Assembly (NCBI GenBank): GCA_002007465.1
Contig: LNAC01000032.1
Span: 62,001-126,000 of the forward strand
Origin: Ailurus styani
Taxonomy: Eukaryota > Chordata > Mammalia > Carnivora > Ailuridae
Direction: 5' to 3'
DNA: 64,000 nt
Numbering within the stretch: position 1 is the first letter of the stretch; each line of letters begins with the position of its first letter. Shown here in pieces: positions 48,555-61,000 of this stretch. Both the position numbers and the translations under genes were made by a program. Under the pieces are notes generated by a model, which saw only the letters and a program-made list of their open reading frames with translations, had not been told where the DNA came from and ran no database searches.

Positions 48555-49917
48555 GTATTTTCTTTATCTGAACTTGCAGTCTTTTCTCCAGTCATGCTCT
48601 TTCTTCCCTCAAACTAATCAGTCTTTTATTTACATAAAATGGGGCTTTATTACACAGGTCAGAGCAGTGATGAAACTGGCTTCTCTGCTCTCACCCTGTG
48701 TTTTTAGTTAACTTGTGTGGGTTCTGTGATAACAACATAAAATTCTTTAAATTGACTCTGCTACTGTTTTTGGAAGATATGCATAGAAATATTTAAAGAA
48801 TTTCCGTTTCAGAAACAGTTCAATAGAATGGGTCCCTCAAAAAAATGAATATCCAATTATGAACATGATAAAATGACCAAGAAAGGAGAGATTCTCAAAA
48901 GACACACTATTTTAAGTATTTTGGTTTGTCGAAATATCTTCTAACCACAATCGGAATTTTTTAATGCATATATCACAAAGATTTCTTAGAAGCTCTCCTC
49001 AGATTTTACTTTGTTATTAGTTTTTCTATTCTTAGCCAAAACCCATCCTTCACCAAAATTATTTTAAAGAAAAGGAATTTGAAATAGATGTACATTAAAA
49101 TAGTAAGATCACTAGCCAAACTATCAGCTGTAAAATGTTAACAAATTTAAAATTCCACTGACCTGAGTCATGCGAAAATTTGAATAGTATATGCTATAAA
49201 TGTTTATGGTATTAAGAGATGTTAATTAATATGATTTTCTAAAATTATATGTGTTTACTTTCATCTGTAAATCTGTACTGCTCTTTAAAATTGTATAATC
49301 TTTTGTTGAAACAGCAAATCTTGCAAAGATATCATTGTGATTACTGATAGCTAAAATAGTTTTTGTAATTTGAAAGTTGGGTAGGAATTATTGCAGTGTA
49401 AATGTATGTCAATCAGAAAGACAAATGGCTAAAATGTTACCTGTTCTCCCCCCAACACCTCTCCCAAACAAAACCCTAGATACACTGTATGGGAATGTTT
49501 CCAAGAGGCAATATTCTTTTTACCAAACCTCTCCCACAGTATGTAGCTACTGGTACCTCAGGACAGACTGAAGAAAGAGAAAGGGAAACAGGAAAAGGGG
49601 CAGACAGCTGGATTAGACTGTACTGTGTATATTAGTGATGGGTAGACTTCAAAAGACTTGGAGGTTCATTTTGGACAGGTGCCCAGAGATTCTCGAGCTT
49701 ACCCAAAACCTTCCATAACTTCTAATTTTAAAACTGAGCTAGAATTCCTTTGAGACCAGACTTTTGGTCTTTGGTCATATTCCATAGTCTTGGCCTTATA
49801 ATCAATGTATGCTAGGGAATTGTAAATTTTCAGAGTCCTGGAAACCAAGATACTTATTTTAAGTAGATAACTAACAAAAATAGTACGATTTTTAGTTTTG
49901 AAGAGAAACTGTAAACT
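48555..49917. other. Unique AT-rich sequence
   Basis: No gene or recognised repeat. Confidence 0.5.
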
Positions 49918-49972
49918 ACATATATATATGCATATATGTGTATACATATATGTGTATTATGTAATACACATA

Positions 49973-50027
<55 letters not shown>
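49918..50027. repeat. Compound (TA)n/(TG)n microsatellite with inverted repeat
   Basis: Alternating ATATAT and GTGTAT blocks end in about twenty TA units (49988-50027). CATATATGTGTATTA (near 49947) is followed by TAATACACATATG, so the strand can fold back on itself. Frames reading long Ile-Tyr and Thr-His runs come from this repeat. Confidence 0.95.
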
Positions 50028-50029
<2 letters not shown>

Positions 50030-52479
50030 CCTCCCCAGGAGGAAAAAAAATTTCTAAAAAACATTTACTTGTTATTTGAATCCAGTTTGGAATGATGCTA
50101 ACAATAAATCTTTTGAACATGACTTTGAGGGCAGGTGAACTCTTTGTGTGTGCTCTGATTCATCTGTGAAGACTGGTAATAGGTCCTTGACTGGTACAAA
50201 GCCTCGTCCAGGATTGCCAGGGAGCGGTAGCCTGAGAGATAGGCAGAAAGTCCGGAGACACCAAAGAGAGAGACAGTCTGAAAAAGCCGACCAGGAATTT
50301 GCCTGTCACTCTGATGACAGGGAGGGATTCCTTTTAACTGTGCACAGTGAGGGTTACCCTGCAAAGAATATGATCATTCTTGGGTCTAATTATCATGAGT
50401 CTAATTAAGATGTGTCTCTCAAATGACTCATGTGAGATTTATCATTACTCATAAAACCTACTATGAAAAATGTTGCTTTGACAAGAGGTCACAATACTAT
50501 TTTTTGGAACAAGGAATAAGTTCCTGATATTATCTTTGAACCACAATAAACTACTCTTGTGTTTGTTAGTACGATTCTGAGTAGGTTAAGATTTTATTCT
50601 TCTCTAGAAAAAAAAAGTGCTGGGATATGGACAGAACGAGCAGTAGCGAAATAGACACAAACTAGTTGTTAATGTGGTCGCCACAGAAACACGTGATCAT
50701 GCACAGGAAAGGACCATTGTCATGACTTGATCTGTGAATACGCACTTCCTCTTCTCTCCATCCCACCACAGGTGCGCCGGCATCCACGCACGAGGTTTTT
50801 CAGAAGGTCTGAATAACAAAGACTCTCCAAAAGAATTAAATACATCAGCAAGGAGAGCTGTGTCTTGGACCTCATTAAGAAAACTGCAATTCACTATACA
50901 TCAACTTTGCTTCCAAAAGCCTTGAAGCAATACCAGCTACAGAACAACTAGCTCTACGTACACAGTGCAAAGTTTCCCAGCCTCTGGAAAGCCATTATCA
51001 TAAAACTATTTGATGTCTGTGCAGATTCCACTTAAAAACCTACAGTTCATGCCAAAATAGCAGTAACTTATTTAGAGCTGCATGCTCTGGTCTAATAAAA
51101 GTGTAAAAATTAGTAACAGTTGTCCCATGTCAATCTCATGCTGAAAGCAGATCTTCAACTGATATGAAAACTGGAATAAGTCTTACATCTCTCTATAGTT
51201 CTTTTCCAGGATTTTTCCAAAGCAGACCTCATTTGATATTTCAAACCATTTCTAACTAAGACAGCACTTGTAATTTGAACTATTTTGTATCAGTTTGCCC
51301 ATACTTTCTAAAGCTTCTCCAATCACTCTCCTCTTATTGCTCACTTGATTTTTGAATTTTCTTAATAATACCATACTCTAAGAAGTCTGACTCTACTAGT
51401 TATTAGTGATGTATACCAGATAAGGATCCAGAATTATAACAGAAATTAATTTCATTGCTAATTTGATTCAACAAGCAATTTAAATATTTTTCTTCCCCCA
51501 AACATTTTCCAAGATCCATTCATAGATAGTAATAAAATGAACAAATTTGAGCTTTAAGCTCTAGTTTCTATTCCAGCTTTGGAAATGACAATTAATTCAG
51601 AGTTAATGTGAAAAGGAAAAAGATACAAAAGTCAGAAACTGTTCTCCAAACTATTAAGGAAATTGATACAGTACATCAAAGATGTTCGTTCATTTGTTAA
51701 TTATTTCTAGAACACCTACTATGTTCATTGTTTACCTGAGGAGCTTTTCATGAGGAAATGTAAATTGGACTGTCCATACCTATTAAAACAATAGAGGAAA
51801 GCAAAATCATAACTCTTTTTAAATATTAGATTAGATTATCATTATACCAGTCATACACTTTGAAATAAGCAGTGTTCTGGGCAACATATCAGTAGTCCCT
51901 GCAACTTAAAAAAACAAATTAAGCACTGTTAATACATGCTCACTCAAATTAGTGTTTCCATTACCACTGACTCATTTGACATAAACAACCCCACATGTTC
52001 TCTCAAATAGAGAAAGGTGTTTCAAGAGGCACTTGATAAATTATAAAGGAATGAATGGTTAGAACCTCATACCTTTACCCAAGAAGCCCTCAAAACAAAG
52101 ACTGTCATAGAATATATTCGCTTTGACTTACAGGATGTATAATATTTGCAATAATGTAGATCTTTTTAAAATTTTCCCTGAGACCATGGCGCTGAAATAA
52201 TCAGTTGAAAAGTATCCGAAGCTATACCCCTTAACTCAATATTTAATTTATTGAACCACTTTCAAAAATCACATACACAATATACTTACTAAAGAACATA
52301 ACCATATAAACTGCGTTGGAAATTATGTATTGACAAGTTCATAATTTCTTACCTCCCAATATTTAAATTAAGACTTTAATAAATAAACCAGCAAATACAT
52401 TTATTATTAGAAAGAAATTTCTTTAAAAATTCAAATCTTAACTTATTAAAAAATATAATAAAAGACTTTTTTGTACTTT
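50028..52479. other. Unique sequence, no gene
   Basis: 50140-50360 is GC-richer with an 86-codon frame (50148-50408) without recognisable domain; 50690-50800 is similar. No recognised transposon beyond a possible MIR/L2 scrap near 51685-51740 (GAACACCTACTATGTTCATT). Confidence 0.45.
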
Positions 52480-53130
52480 AGTATGCAAGAATTAGATTGC
52501 TTGACCTCTCTTTTAATGACTTAATTAGCTGTACTAAAGCCCAGCTGGGCCTCTGCTGACAACATAGCTAGATATTTCAATCAAGCAGTGTTATGGAGAA
52601 TAAGTAATAAATGCTACCTTGTCGCCATACAGTCCCAAACCATAGTGCATGCTGGTAATGCTAAATTTGATCAGTATGCCTCATATTTCAATTAGTCGTG
52701 GTCTGAATCACTAAAACTGTGTAATGTGTATGAATTCCTGATATCAGATACAGAGCCACAGGCTCCCACAGTTAGAAGCCATCGAGTTTGCTTTTATTAG
52801 CAGCCAATTAATGGCAAAAATCTGCATCGCTTTTAAAATTTATAACCTCTATTCCAGCTGCATCCACGGCCCCGACTATACTGTATACAATCAGATCCAT
52901 ATCACTGTCGCAAGTCAAACAGCTGCAAACTGTATTCTGTCTGCAGAAGTAAAAAATCCTTTCATACAGAAGCTTTTTTTAACTTCTTAGAAGTTCTTTT
53001 CAAAGCCCAGCAGCACCAGTCACTTTGCGACAATGAGCGATTTAATACAGAAAGAAAGAAATCTACACCAAGGTAACCTCTTGGGATGTGCTAGGTTTTC
53101 AAACGGAGTGAAACCCTACCACTCCGGCAC
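52480..53130. promoter_or_regulatory. Candidate developmental enhancer (homeodomain and E-box cluster)
   Basis: A repeat-free 650-bp block holds TTAATTAG (52521-52528), CAATTAG (52689-52695), CAATTAATGG (52805-52814) and three CAGCTG E-boxes (52542-52547, 52855-52860, 52920-52925), plus CpGs near 52867-52910 (CACGGCCCCGAC, CTGTCGC). Such clustering is common in deeply conserved enhancers of developmental genes. Conservation cannot be tested here, and short AT-rich motifs occur often by chance, so this is a hypothesis. Confidence 0.35.
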
Positions 53131-55574
53131 CACACAAGGGCAAGAAAAACCACTTCTCCTGACCAAGGCTAAGAAAATATAAACATATAAAACCTGACCC
53201 TCATACAAAGTTAACCCATTAAAGTCTATGTAGTCATAAAAACAAAAGTGGCATTACACCAGTTTAATATTAAGTAACTTACATAAAATTTTGGTATTCA
53301 AATGTGTATGCCTGAACCTTAGATGCTTCCCTAGTGAAACATCTGTGGAGATCACATTCCCCCATCAAGAAGTGGTTTATTGCATACCTCAAAATTTCTA
53401 GACATTATTTTTAGGAGCCAGACTCTTTCTGACATATGATAAGACAGGAAATTTCAATGTGATCAGATTTAGTAACAAAGCATAATTGCTTTATGTATTG
53501 CTAATGCTGTACTTTCAAGATTATTAAGGGAATGGTTCAGCTTTATGGTATTAGATATTTTCAGTTACTTTATCCATACTATTCTGTGAGGTCTGAAATA
53601 CTTTGCTATCTCAGCATTGAAATGTTATTGGGGAGTATATAAAGCAGAGTTTCTTCCTTCGGTCTTCTATAAAGTACTATGAATTTTAAAATACATTGTA
53701 TATGAAAAAAATAAAAATAAAAAAATAAAATACATTGTATATGATATACAGTTACATTTTGTCTATTACACGTACTCATATTTAGAAATACGTGTGTCTT
53801 TCTATATTTATATAACATAAGGTCATACAGATAAAAGAATTTACCTGGAAAAAGAGGAGCGTGAAAAAATACTCACCAACTCTAATACATGGCTATAAAA
53901 ATGTTGTACTAGGATAATACAAACTGCTGCCATGGCTATTTAAAGACAATAAAATCCTATTTTACAAAATTCAACTGCTAATAACCGGCATTCTTTCTAA
54001 CTGCTTAAATACTGCAGTAAGACTTATAATGCCACTGTGAAATCATAAGCTAGTACTTCAAAGGTGTTGTATCTGTTACAAATTTAATCTTCACTGCTTT
54101 GTCACAACTGATTTCATCCCAGTGGCTTGGAGATGCAGCCTAGCAACATTTCTGTTGTCCCAGACAACCTGAACCAAACTGTTAAATACCTGTCTGATGC
54201 CCAAGAATGATTATAATAATAGTGACTATGGAATCTCCAACAACTACTCTGAAAAGGTTCAATTAGTCTGGTCCAGTTAATAGAAGAGGAAAAGTATGCT
54301 TGACAATGTTGACAAACCATAGGCATTTTAATGATGGAGACAGAAATTCTGTGCTGTATTTCATGAATGCACCTTATCATGTTCTTTATACTAAAAATGT
54401 TATTCTTCCTGTGAGGATAAAATGTCTCACATTTAAATAATGTAGTACATGTAATAAAATTAGTACAGTTTAAAATTAAGTATGTAAATTAATATAGAGT
54501 TGAATCGCAAGTACTTTCTTTTTCCTACAGGAGGAAAAGTATCTTTCATTAAGTATCACGGGTCTCAGGAAACCAATATCTAGTAGCTGCTGTCTAAATA
54601 CTGAGTGCTTTTGTACGTGAGACATCCGATTCCATGTTTTTGCTTCCTCCCAGGTACACAGTGACCCCCCCAGGGTGTGGCAGGAGCACCCGGCCCTGAT
54701 GGGAACAATTACAAATTGGTGTTTATGAAGTTGCCCAGACAAGGATATAATGCAGCAGGGCATTGAAATGTCCTTGCATATTGGAGTTTCATTATAAAGC
54801 ATAAAGTTAAATTCAATTTCTCAGAGGGAGTACTATGAATTAAATCTAGCAACCAAGAAAAACAAAAGCATAGAGAATTATATTTATTATACATCGCAAA
54901 AAAGTATAGTAAAATGCCTGAAGTTCTGGCTAAAGACCACCATTCTCTATGGAATACACATCATCAATACAATGTCTATGTTAAGCATGGTGTAAATATG
55001 ATCTGAACGTCTTTAGTGAATTTAACAGCTTAAGTGATGGCACAAAGTAATTTCAAAAAAAATGAGAACATAATTTTGTTTATATTAATGCCTTGCAGAA
55101 AGTAAAATATGAATAAATCATAGTTAACACAAAGATATGAAAACCCAGTGTGCCGGCAAATTAAGCAAAAACAGAATACACTGATTATAAATATTCTATC
55201 CTTATTAGGCAAGAATTACATTAGATTGAGCCGATTTTTTATTCCTATCAATATGCCACTTAAAAATGGTTTAATTCCAAACTACAGTTGATGTACGTTT
55301 AAATGCATCCTTTAACTAGCATGATAGGGACACCATTAAACATATATTAAGTTGCCCATATGCAATTCACACTTGTGACTTTTCTCTGCCATTCATGAAT
55401 TATGCAATTATCCCTAACTCATGGAAATGAAAGTGCATTAACTGCCCACTGTCATGTATTGTCTCTTTCCATGTCCTTGTGCACACATTTCCACAGTTCA
55501 TTATTCATGGGTGCATCTATCCAAGTGTAAATGTGCACATATAATATGGAAATAGTCACCCATGGATAAATAGC
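53131..55574. other. Unique AT-rich sequence
   Basis: No recognised repeat. 54100-54400 and 54480-54780 have mixed composition and a few CpG; frames of 88 and 108 codons on the minus strand have no known domain. Confidence 0.45.
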
Positions 55575-55680
55575 AACTAGACACTTGTTTGTAATATATA
55601 TATATATATCACAAACATGTATACAGTATATATATATACATATACATGTATATGTATATATATATATGTATACACTGTAT
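55575..55680. repeat. AT-rich palindromic microsatellite
   Basis: 55627-55666 is a perfect 40-bp palindrome centred on CATG (core TACATATACATGTATATGTA), inside a longer TA/CA-rich stretch that starts with (TA)n at about 55597. Outer arms GTATACAGT and ACTGTAT are partly complementary. The tract can extrude as a cruciform. Confidence 0.93.
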
Positions 55681-55856
55681 TTTATTCCAAAAAAACAAAA
55701 TTTGTTATGGCTGCCACACGGTAAACAAAATGAATGCCATCTTTATAAACCAAATCTGGCATTTCTTCACAGGTGGAAGGAGGAAGATGTTGGTCTATGA
55801 ACCTGAAACAGAGCCCTTTCATCTTTAACAACTCTCATTCTAACTCTCACCCCCAT

Positions 55857-55895
55857 TTAAGAGTCCAGTGCTCTACCAAATGAGCTAGTCGGGCA
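55857..55895 (-). pseudogene. tRNA-Lys-like 5' half (pseudogene fragment)
   Basis: On the minus strand the sequence begins GCCCGACTAGCTCATTTGGT and continues AGAGCACTGGACTCTTAA. It matches the acceptor 5' strand, D-arm with A-box and anticodon arm of tRNA-Lys(CTT), with about six differences. The match ends just after the anticodon (CTT in ACTCTTAA); the variable region, T-arm and B-box are missing. An A-run lies at 55911-55923 on the plus strand. The CAN-SINE head is also tRNA-Lys-derived, but this copy is closer to the tRNA than to the SINE. It is not a functional tRNA gene. Confidence 0.65.
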
Positions 55896-55923
55896 CACCT
55901 TCCCTCACTTAAAAAAAAAAAAA

Positions 55924-57599
55924 TCAGCTTTGAAATCTCACCGGAACTCAATTCTAAAAATACTGTATGTTGTATTTCTAATGCTTACTTTTCTTCCATC
56001 TGTGTTAAGAAATAATTAAAATGATAGCAATTCACTTCTAGAGAAGACCGTTATTTGAAATAAATCATTTTGGGGGAAATAAAATTATGGTGTTTTCTCC
56101 ATTACATGGTATGGTCCTGTTGAGTTATTCTGAATTCTAAATTGAACGTCCTAATAATTCGCCCCTCTTGGGGTACATCCCTCAGGAAGTCCCTCCCACT
56201 GAGTTGAGTTAGCACTCACAAGCAATGTTTGTGATATAGGAAAGAGGCAGATTCCTTCTACCTCAAACATAAGTAGAATGGTCCCTGTTGAAGTTATTCT
56301 TTCTAATGAAATAAACTGAATTTTATCATATGCTCAGAATTTTAATTGATGTGTAATAAAACTTCCTAAAAAAGTTGCATCAGGCAATAAAGGCAGAATT
56401 TAACGACTTAAAAAACAAAGTGAAATATTTTTCCCACAGTATAGATTTTAATTTGGTTACAGATAGTCAAATGTGCCTGGTCAGAATTTCTTTAAAAATG
56501 TAATTTCAGCAAGATATCCTATTCAGCATAAATTATAGCTATGTAAAATTAATTCGAGCATTACTTTTTGGTAGAAAAATGATTATCCTATAATCATTTC
56601 TGTATATTCTTTGTTAAATATTGCTTAAAATTAAAAGCGAAGTAATATAGGTTCATAAATAGATTTTATTGGCATCTTTCTTGCACACTAACAATGAATT
56701 AAACATTTAATGTCACACTAGCTGTCTTTTTCTGAAAAAGACAATTTTTCTTCATTATTCATGCTTCTTTTTGATTCTTTGAGTCTCTTTCAAAGCAAAT
56801 TAAAAAGCAACCATTCTTTGTTATGAGTTCATATTTAGAATCCTACATAATTTTCATTAAATATTGTTAAATACTTTGAGCCGGTTAAATTATAGTTTAA
56901 ATTCTGCATTTCTCAATTTACAAATACATGTCATTATTCACAGATTTTATAGATATTGATAATTTATAAAGAATTCTACTAGTTTTAATTAGACACAGTA
57001 TGACTCAAAAGAAAAATACCAGTAAGTCCAAGATCAATTTCAAAATCAGAGAGATAATAAGAGTAAACATGTGGAAATATTCCACGTTTCAAGTTGTATT
57101 ATTTAGGAAATACTTTTCTCCCTAGGTGAAACTATTCAAAAGGTCCAATTATTGCTAAAGGATAACAGAAATAGAATGTATTCATGTCTAACACACTAAA
57201 TTTTGTATGCACCTAAATTGCAATTCACAGAAATACTTTTGCCAAGACAATAAATACACCCACGAATAATTTAGGATGAATTCAAGTTTTCATTACTATT
57301 CAGTGTATTCACTTACATCATAAATAAGGTGTGACCAGCAGAAGGCACTGTTACAATAAATATATACATACAGCTGCTCATTTACAAACCGGTTGGAAAT
57401 TCTGATGAGAGTTTTACTAACTTTCCACAGCGCAAATTTTCTTTTCATGTAGACATTAAGTTATTAATTTGCCCTATAAATGTGAAAAAAAACACGTATA
57501 ATTCTTTTTGGTATAATTTTCATTTCTCTGTCAGCCCGTTCACAATTTTATTACCCTCATTTTTAACTTAATTCATAAAAGAATTCTGTGTTCACACTT
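55924..57599. other. Unique AT-rich sequence
   Basis: No gene or recognised transposon. A CTCF-like site at 57335-57348 is listed separately. Confidence 0.5.
57335..57348 (+). promoter_or_regulatory. CTCF-like motif
   Basis: CCAGCAGAAGGCAC matches the core CCASYAGRKGGCRS at 13 of 14 positions (A in place of G/T at position 9). Occupancy cannot be judged from sequence. Confidence 0.35.
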
Positions 57600-58010
57600 A
57601 CCATTTTTTAACACTGCATTTAAGGAATGTTGCTCTCTTGAGAGCTCAAACCCTGTTGAAGAGTTAGCCACAGATTCGGATAGACCTGGCTGCAATAGAA
57701 GTTTCCAGTTTCATTCTTATTAACCTTCAGATGTTTGATCATAATTCGCTAGAGCATGCAGGCATGGTCTTTTAATGGCACTGCTTGGATGTATGAAAAT
57801 ACCTCTAATTAAATCTCTGTCCAACATACCGCTAACAATGTTGTTTAGTTTGTGTTCGTACACAAAATCTCTTGAATGCCTCTCCAAGTTTACAAAATCC
57901 ATGTTAAAGGAGCCAGCAATGCAAAAATATGTTACGGCATATGTTTGGATTTTTGTATTTCAGAGTCCTGACTACTTTATCTGAATTACAGATTTAGAGC
58001 TTTGTTATGT
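57600..58010. promoter_or_regulatory. Candidate conserved regulatory element
   Basis: Repeat-free block with mixed composition and motifs for SOX and homeodomain factors: AACAATGTTGTT near 57835 (facing SOX half-sites) and CTAATTAAAT near 57804, with CpGs at AATTCGCTAG, ATACCGCTAA and GTTCGTACAC. The open frames at 57720-57984 on both strands have no known domain. Offered as a hypothesis based on composition. Confidence 0.25.
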
Positions 58011-61000
58011 GTGATAGTTATGATAATATGATCACTAAAGGCACAGAGACAGGGAGACTCAAATCCCTTTGAAAATCCCTTTCTCTATTTCCTACAGCTG
58101 CTGCAGGAGTTTAATATCTGATAGAATGATGAAAAAGAACAGGCCGAACTCCAGTTTTAATAAAAATTTTAACAGGTCTACATATAGTTATGAAAAATGT
58201 TATTTGCAATGCCGATTTTTAATAAAATTTTCTTAAACCAAAGAAAAAATCCCCAAGGGGACCCTGATATGAATGTGTTTTTCATATGTACTATTTAAGG
58301 CTCTTTAAAGGTTATGAAAGTGACTGATAAAATAAGTTCCATTCTATACAACACAAGCCTGAATGCACTTGCACTTTTGCATTTCAATCAAATAAATAAG
58401 CAAAGCTTTCGTTTTGTATATTGGATCAGAAACAAATATTGTATTGCATAGCCAATTTTTATTGTCAGCAATAAAAATTCATATTATTAAGCAACTGCAT
58501 TTTTAAACAAGTCAAAGCACTGCTAAGAGACATATCAAAGTATTCTCTAATCTACAAACGCATGATGCTAAGAAATAATACATTTTTCATGAAATTGAGA
58601 TTTTTGCGCCTTGTGTTCTTGGAATTTGAGGTTATATAAAATTTGAAAACATTTATTCCCAGGAGAGGAAATAACTATGTTAAGTATGATGACAGTGAAA
58701 TTTGACTGAATCCGGGAACTTCAGGACTGCAGAAGAGTCTCTCTATAGAGTAAAAATAGCCTAAATGAAGCGTCTCCCATTCAGTGACCTGCACAGGGTA
58801 TCCAGCACTGTAAATATCTAAGCATTCATTGCTGAAACCCCCTGGAAGATAAAGTCAGGACACAATAAGCTCATGCCCCAGAGCTTACGTCCACAAAAAA
58901 AAAAAAAAAAAAAAAAAAATGGAAACAAGGTGTTTATAGGAGATCGGAAGGAAATTTTAATATACTGACCTAATCTGCAGCAACTATAAAATGGGAAGGC
59001 TCCGTAGCTTCCAATACGTTAAACACAAAACACAGGTTCAGTTTTAATCCATAAAAACTATGGCTTGCCATCCTTATCACTAAAGACACTGGATCCTAGT
59101 GGAAGCACTGAGTTCTCTAGCATTGTTTCTGAAACTTTCTGAGTACTTAGAAAGATACTATATGCCGTATGCAATCCATTAACATTTTTTTTTGGAAATT
59201 TGATAGACTTTGGAATTAGAAATAGCTACGCTAATACTAGATAACCATTCCACTCTTTACAGAGGATGCGTACAAAATGCAATGATACGGCACAGTTTGT
59301 ATTGTGCCCCTAAATGCTCACTTTTGAAAACATTAAATTTATCATACACCGAAATGAGGAAAGTAAAACATTACCCACTTCATTACTGAGGATTATAAGG
59401 TTGGAATATTGAGGCATATTCTAAACCTTTCTGCCTCTTATACAATGTATAACTGGAAATTGGTAACTATTGTTTCATGCCATATTTATAATCCTACTAT
59501 GTAACAATTTTTAAGTAACTTTTATGATTCTAGAACCAAATCAAAATTGTTGACCTAATTTGTTTACCTGATATTTCCCTGTATTAGTTAAAAGACACTA
59601 TTTGAATGGGGGAGGAGGGGTAGGTAGGGGCAGTGCCCTTAATTAGGGGATTTGAAAAAATTTGGTGGTAACAAGAATGAATAAAAGAATAGTTCATTGC
59701 TTTGACCATTTTCCCCCTTTGATTTCTGTATTGTGATTACAGTGGATTATCCCCAACCAAATCCTATTTTTCAGATCCTTGTAGACAACCTTGATGTTCC
59801 CCAAATAGGAGAACAAATTTTTGAGATCATAACTGAAATGCAAGAACTTGGTTATAAAATTTAATGATTACACAAGAAAGATGGGGGAAAACACACATCG
59901 CTAAAATAATGCTACAGCCTTACATGTATCTTAAATTCCCTACTTAAAGTATTTTTATGCATTTTAAGAAGGACAGTTGGATGTTTCATAAAAGTGTTTG
60001 CTTTCAATTATAAATTAAATTTCAAGACACTAGTTTAAACATGCTTCAACTAATTTCACATTTAAAATATAATTAGACTTCATAAAATTAAAGCTGGAGA
60101 GCTTTTCATTTTTCCAGAAAAACTCTGAGAACTATATATACATAAAAGAACAAATTTCCTTTGAAAATAAGAAACAATCTTATTTGAAAATGTCTGTTCA
60201 AGTCTTTAATGGAAGTCCTAGCAAAAATCTTACACTACAGCTCCATATGGTCTTCAAGCAACATGGATCTTCTATATATCAAAATATTTAACTAAATAGG
60301 CACATTTTTATTCTCTTGAATAATTGATGTTGGTGAATAAGACATTTTACTGTAGCGAAGAACTATACAGTCTATAAGCAAGCCCTCCTCCAACAAAAAA
60401 AAAATAAAGTTTTAGTCAATCATAGATAACATTTTTAACTTTAATTGGATACCGTGTAGAATTATGTGATACTTTTATCCAATGATCAATAATCCAGCAT
60501 TTTAACAAAATTCTGCATTTTTCCTTCAAATTTCACTACAACGTTTAGACAGTATACTTCAGGTTTCAGGTTTATACAGCGCCTGGACAAAACTGTCTAT
60601 ATATGTGTGAAGAAATAACATGGGAAAGCTTTTCTTCATAGATACCATGCTTTGTCATTTTAGTTCATATTTTTATCCGTATCTTTCAGTGGATCTTGAA
60701 ATGCAGCATTTCAGGAAAAAACGTGCTTACCTGAAAAGTTTAGGTTCCTATTGTTATGATAGAGAAAGTAGATACAAATATTATACTGTCGAAAATTATC
60801 TCTTTGCTTACTTTCATGGTTTCCATAGAAACCACTTCAAGTATTTCTAAGCCACAATGACTCTAACCATTGGCCTTTATAAAGGTTTTCTTAAGCCTGA
60901 CTGGTGATTTTCACACTCCCTAAAACCCGATGGTGAAATAAATTACTCTGAATACACATATTCAGTCACACAATATCTTTTAAAAATAAGCCTATTTCTG

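Noticed and set aside
58684..58710. ATGATGACA followed by CTGA, resembling C/D box snoRNA boxes
   Set aside because: The boxes are only about 20 nt apart and no terminal stem is seen.
59608..59630. G-rich run resembling a G-quadruplex
   Set aside because: Only three runs of three or more G; a stable three-tetrad structure is not supported.
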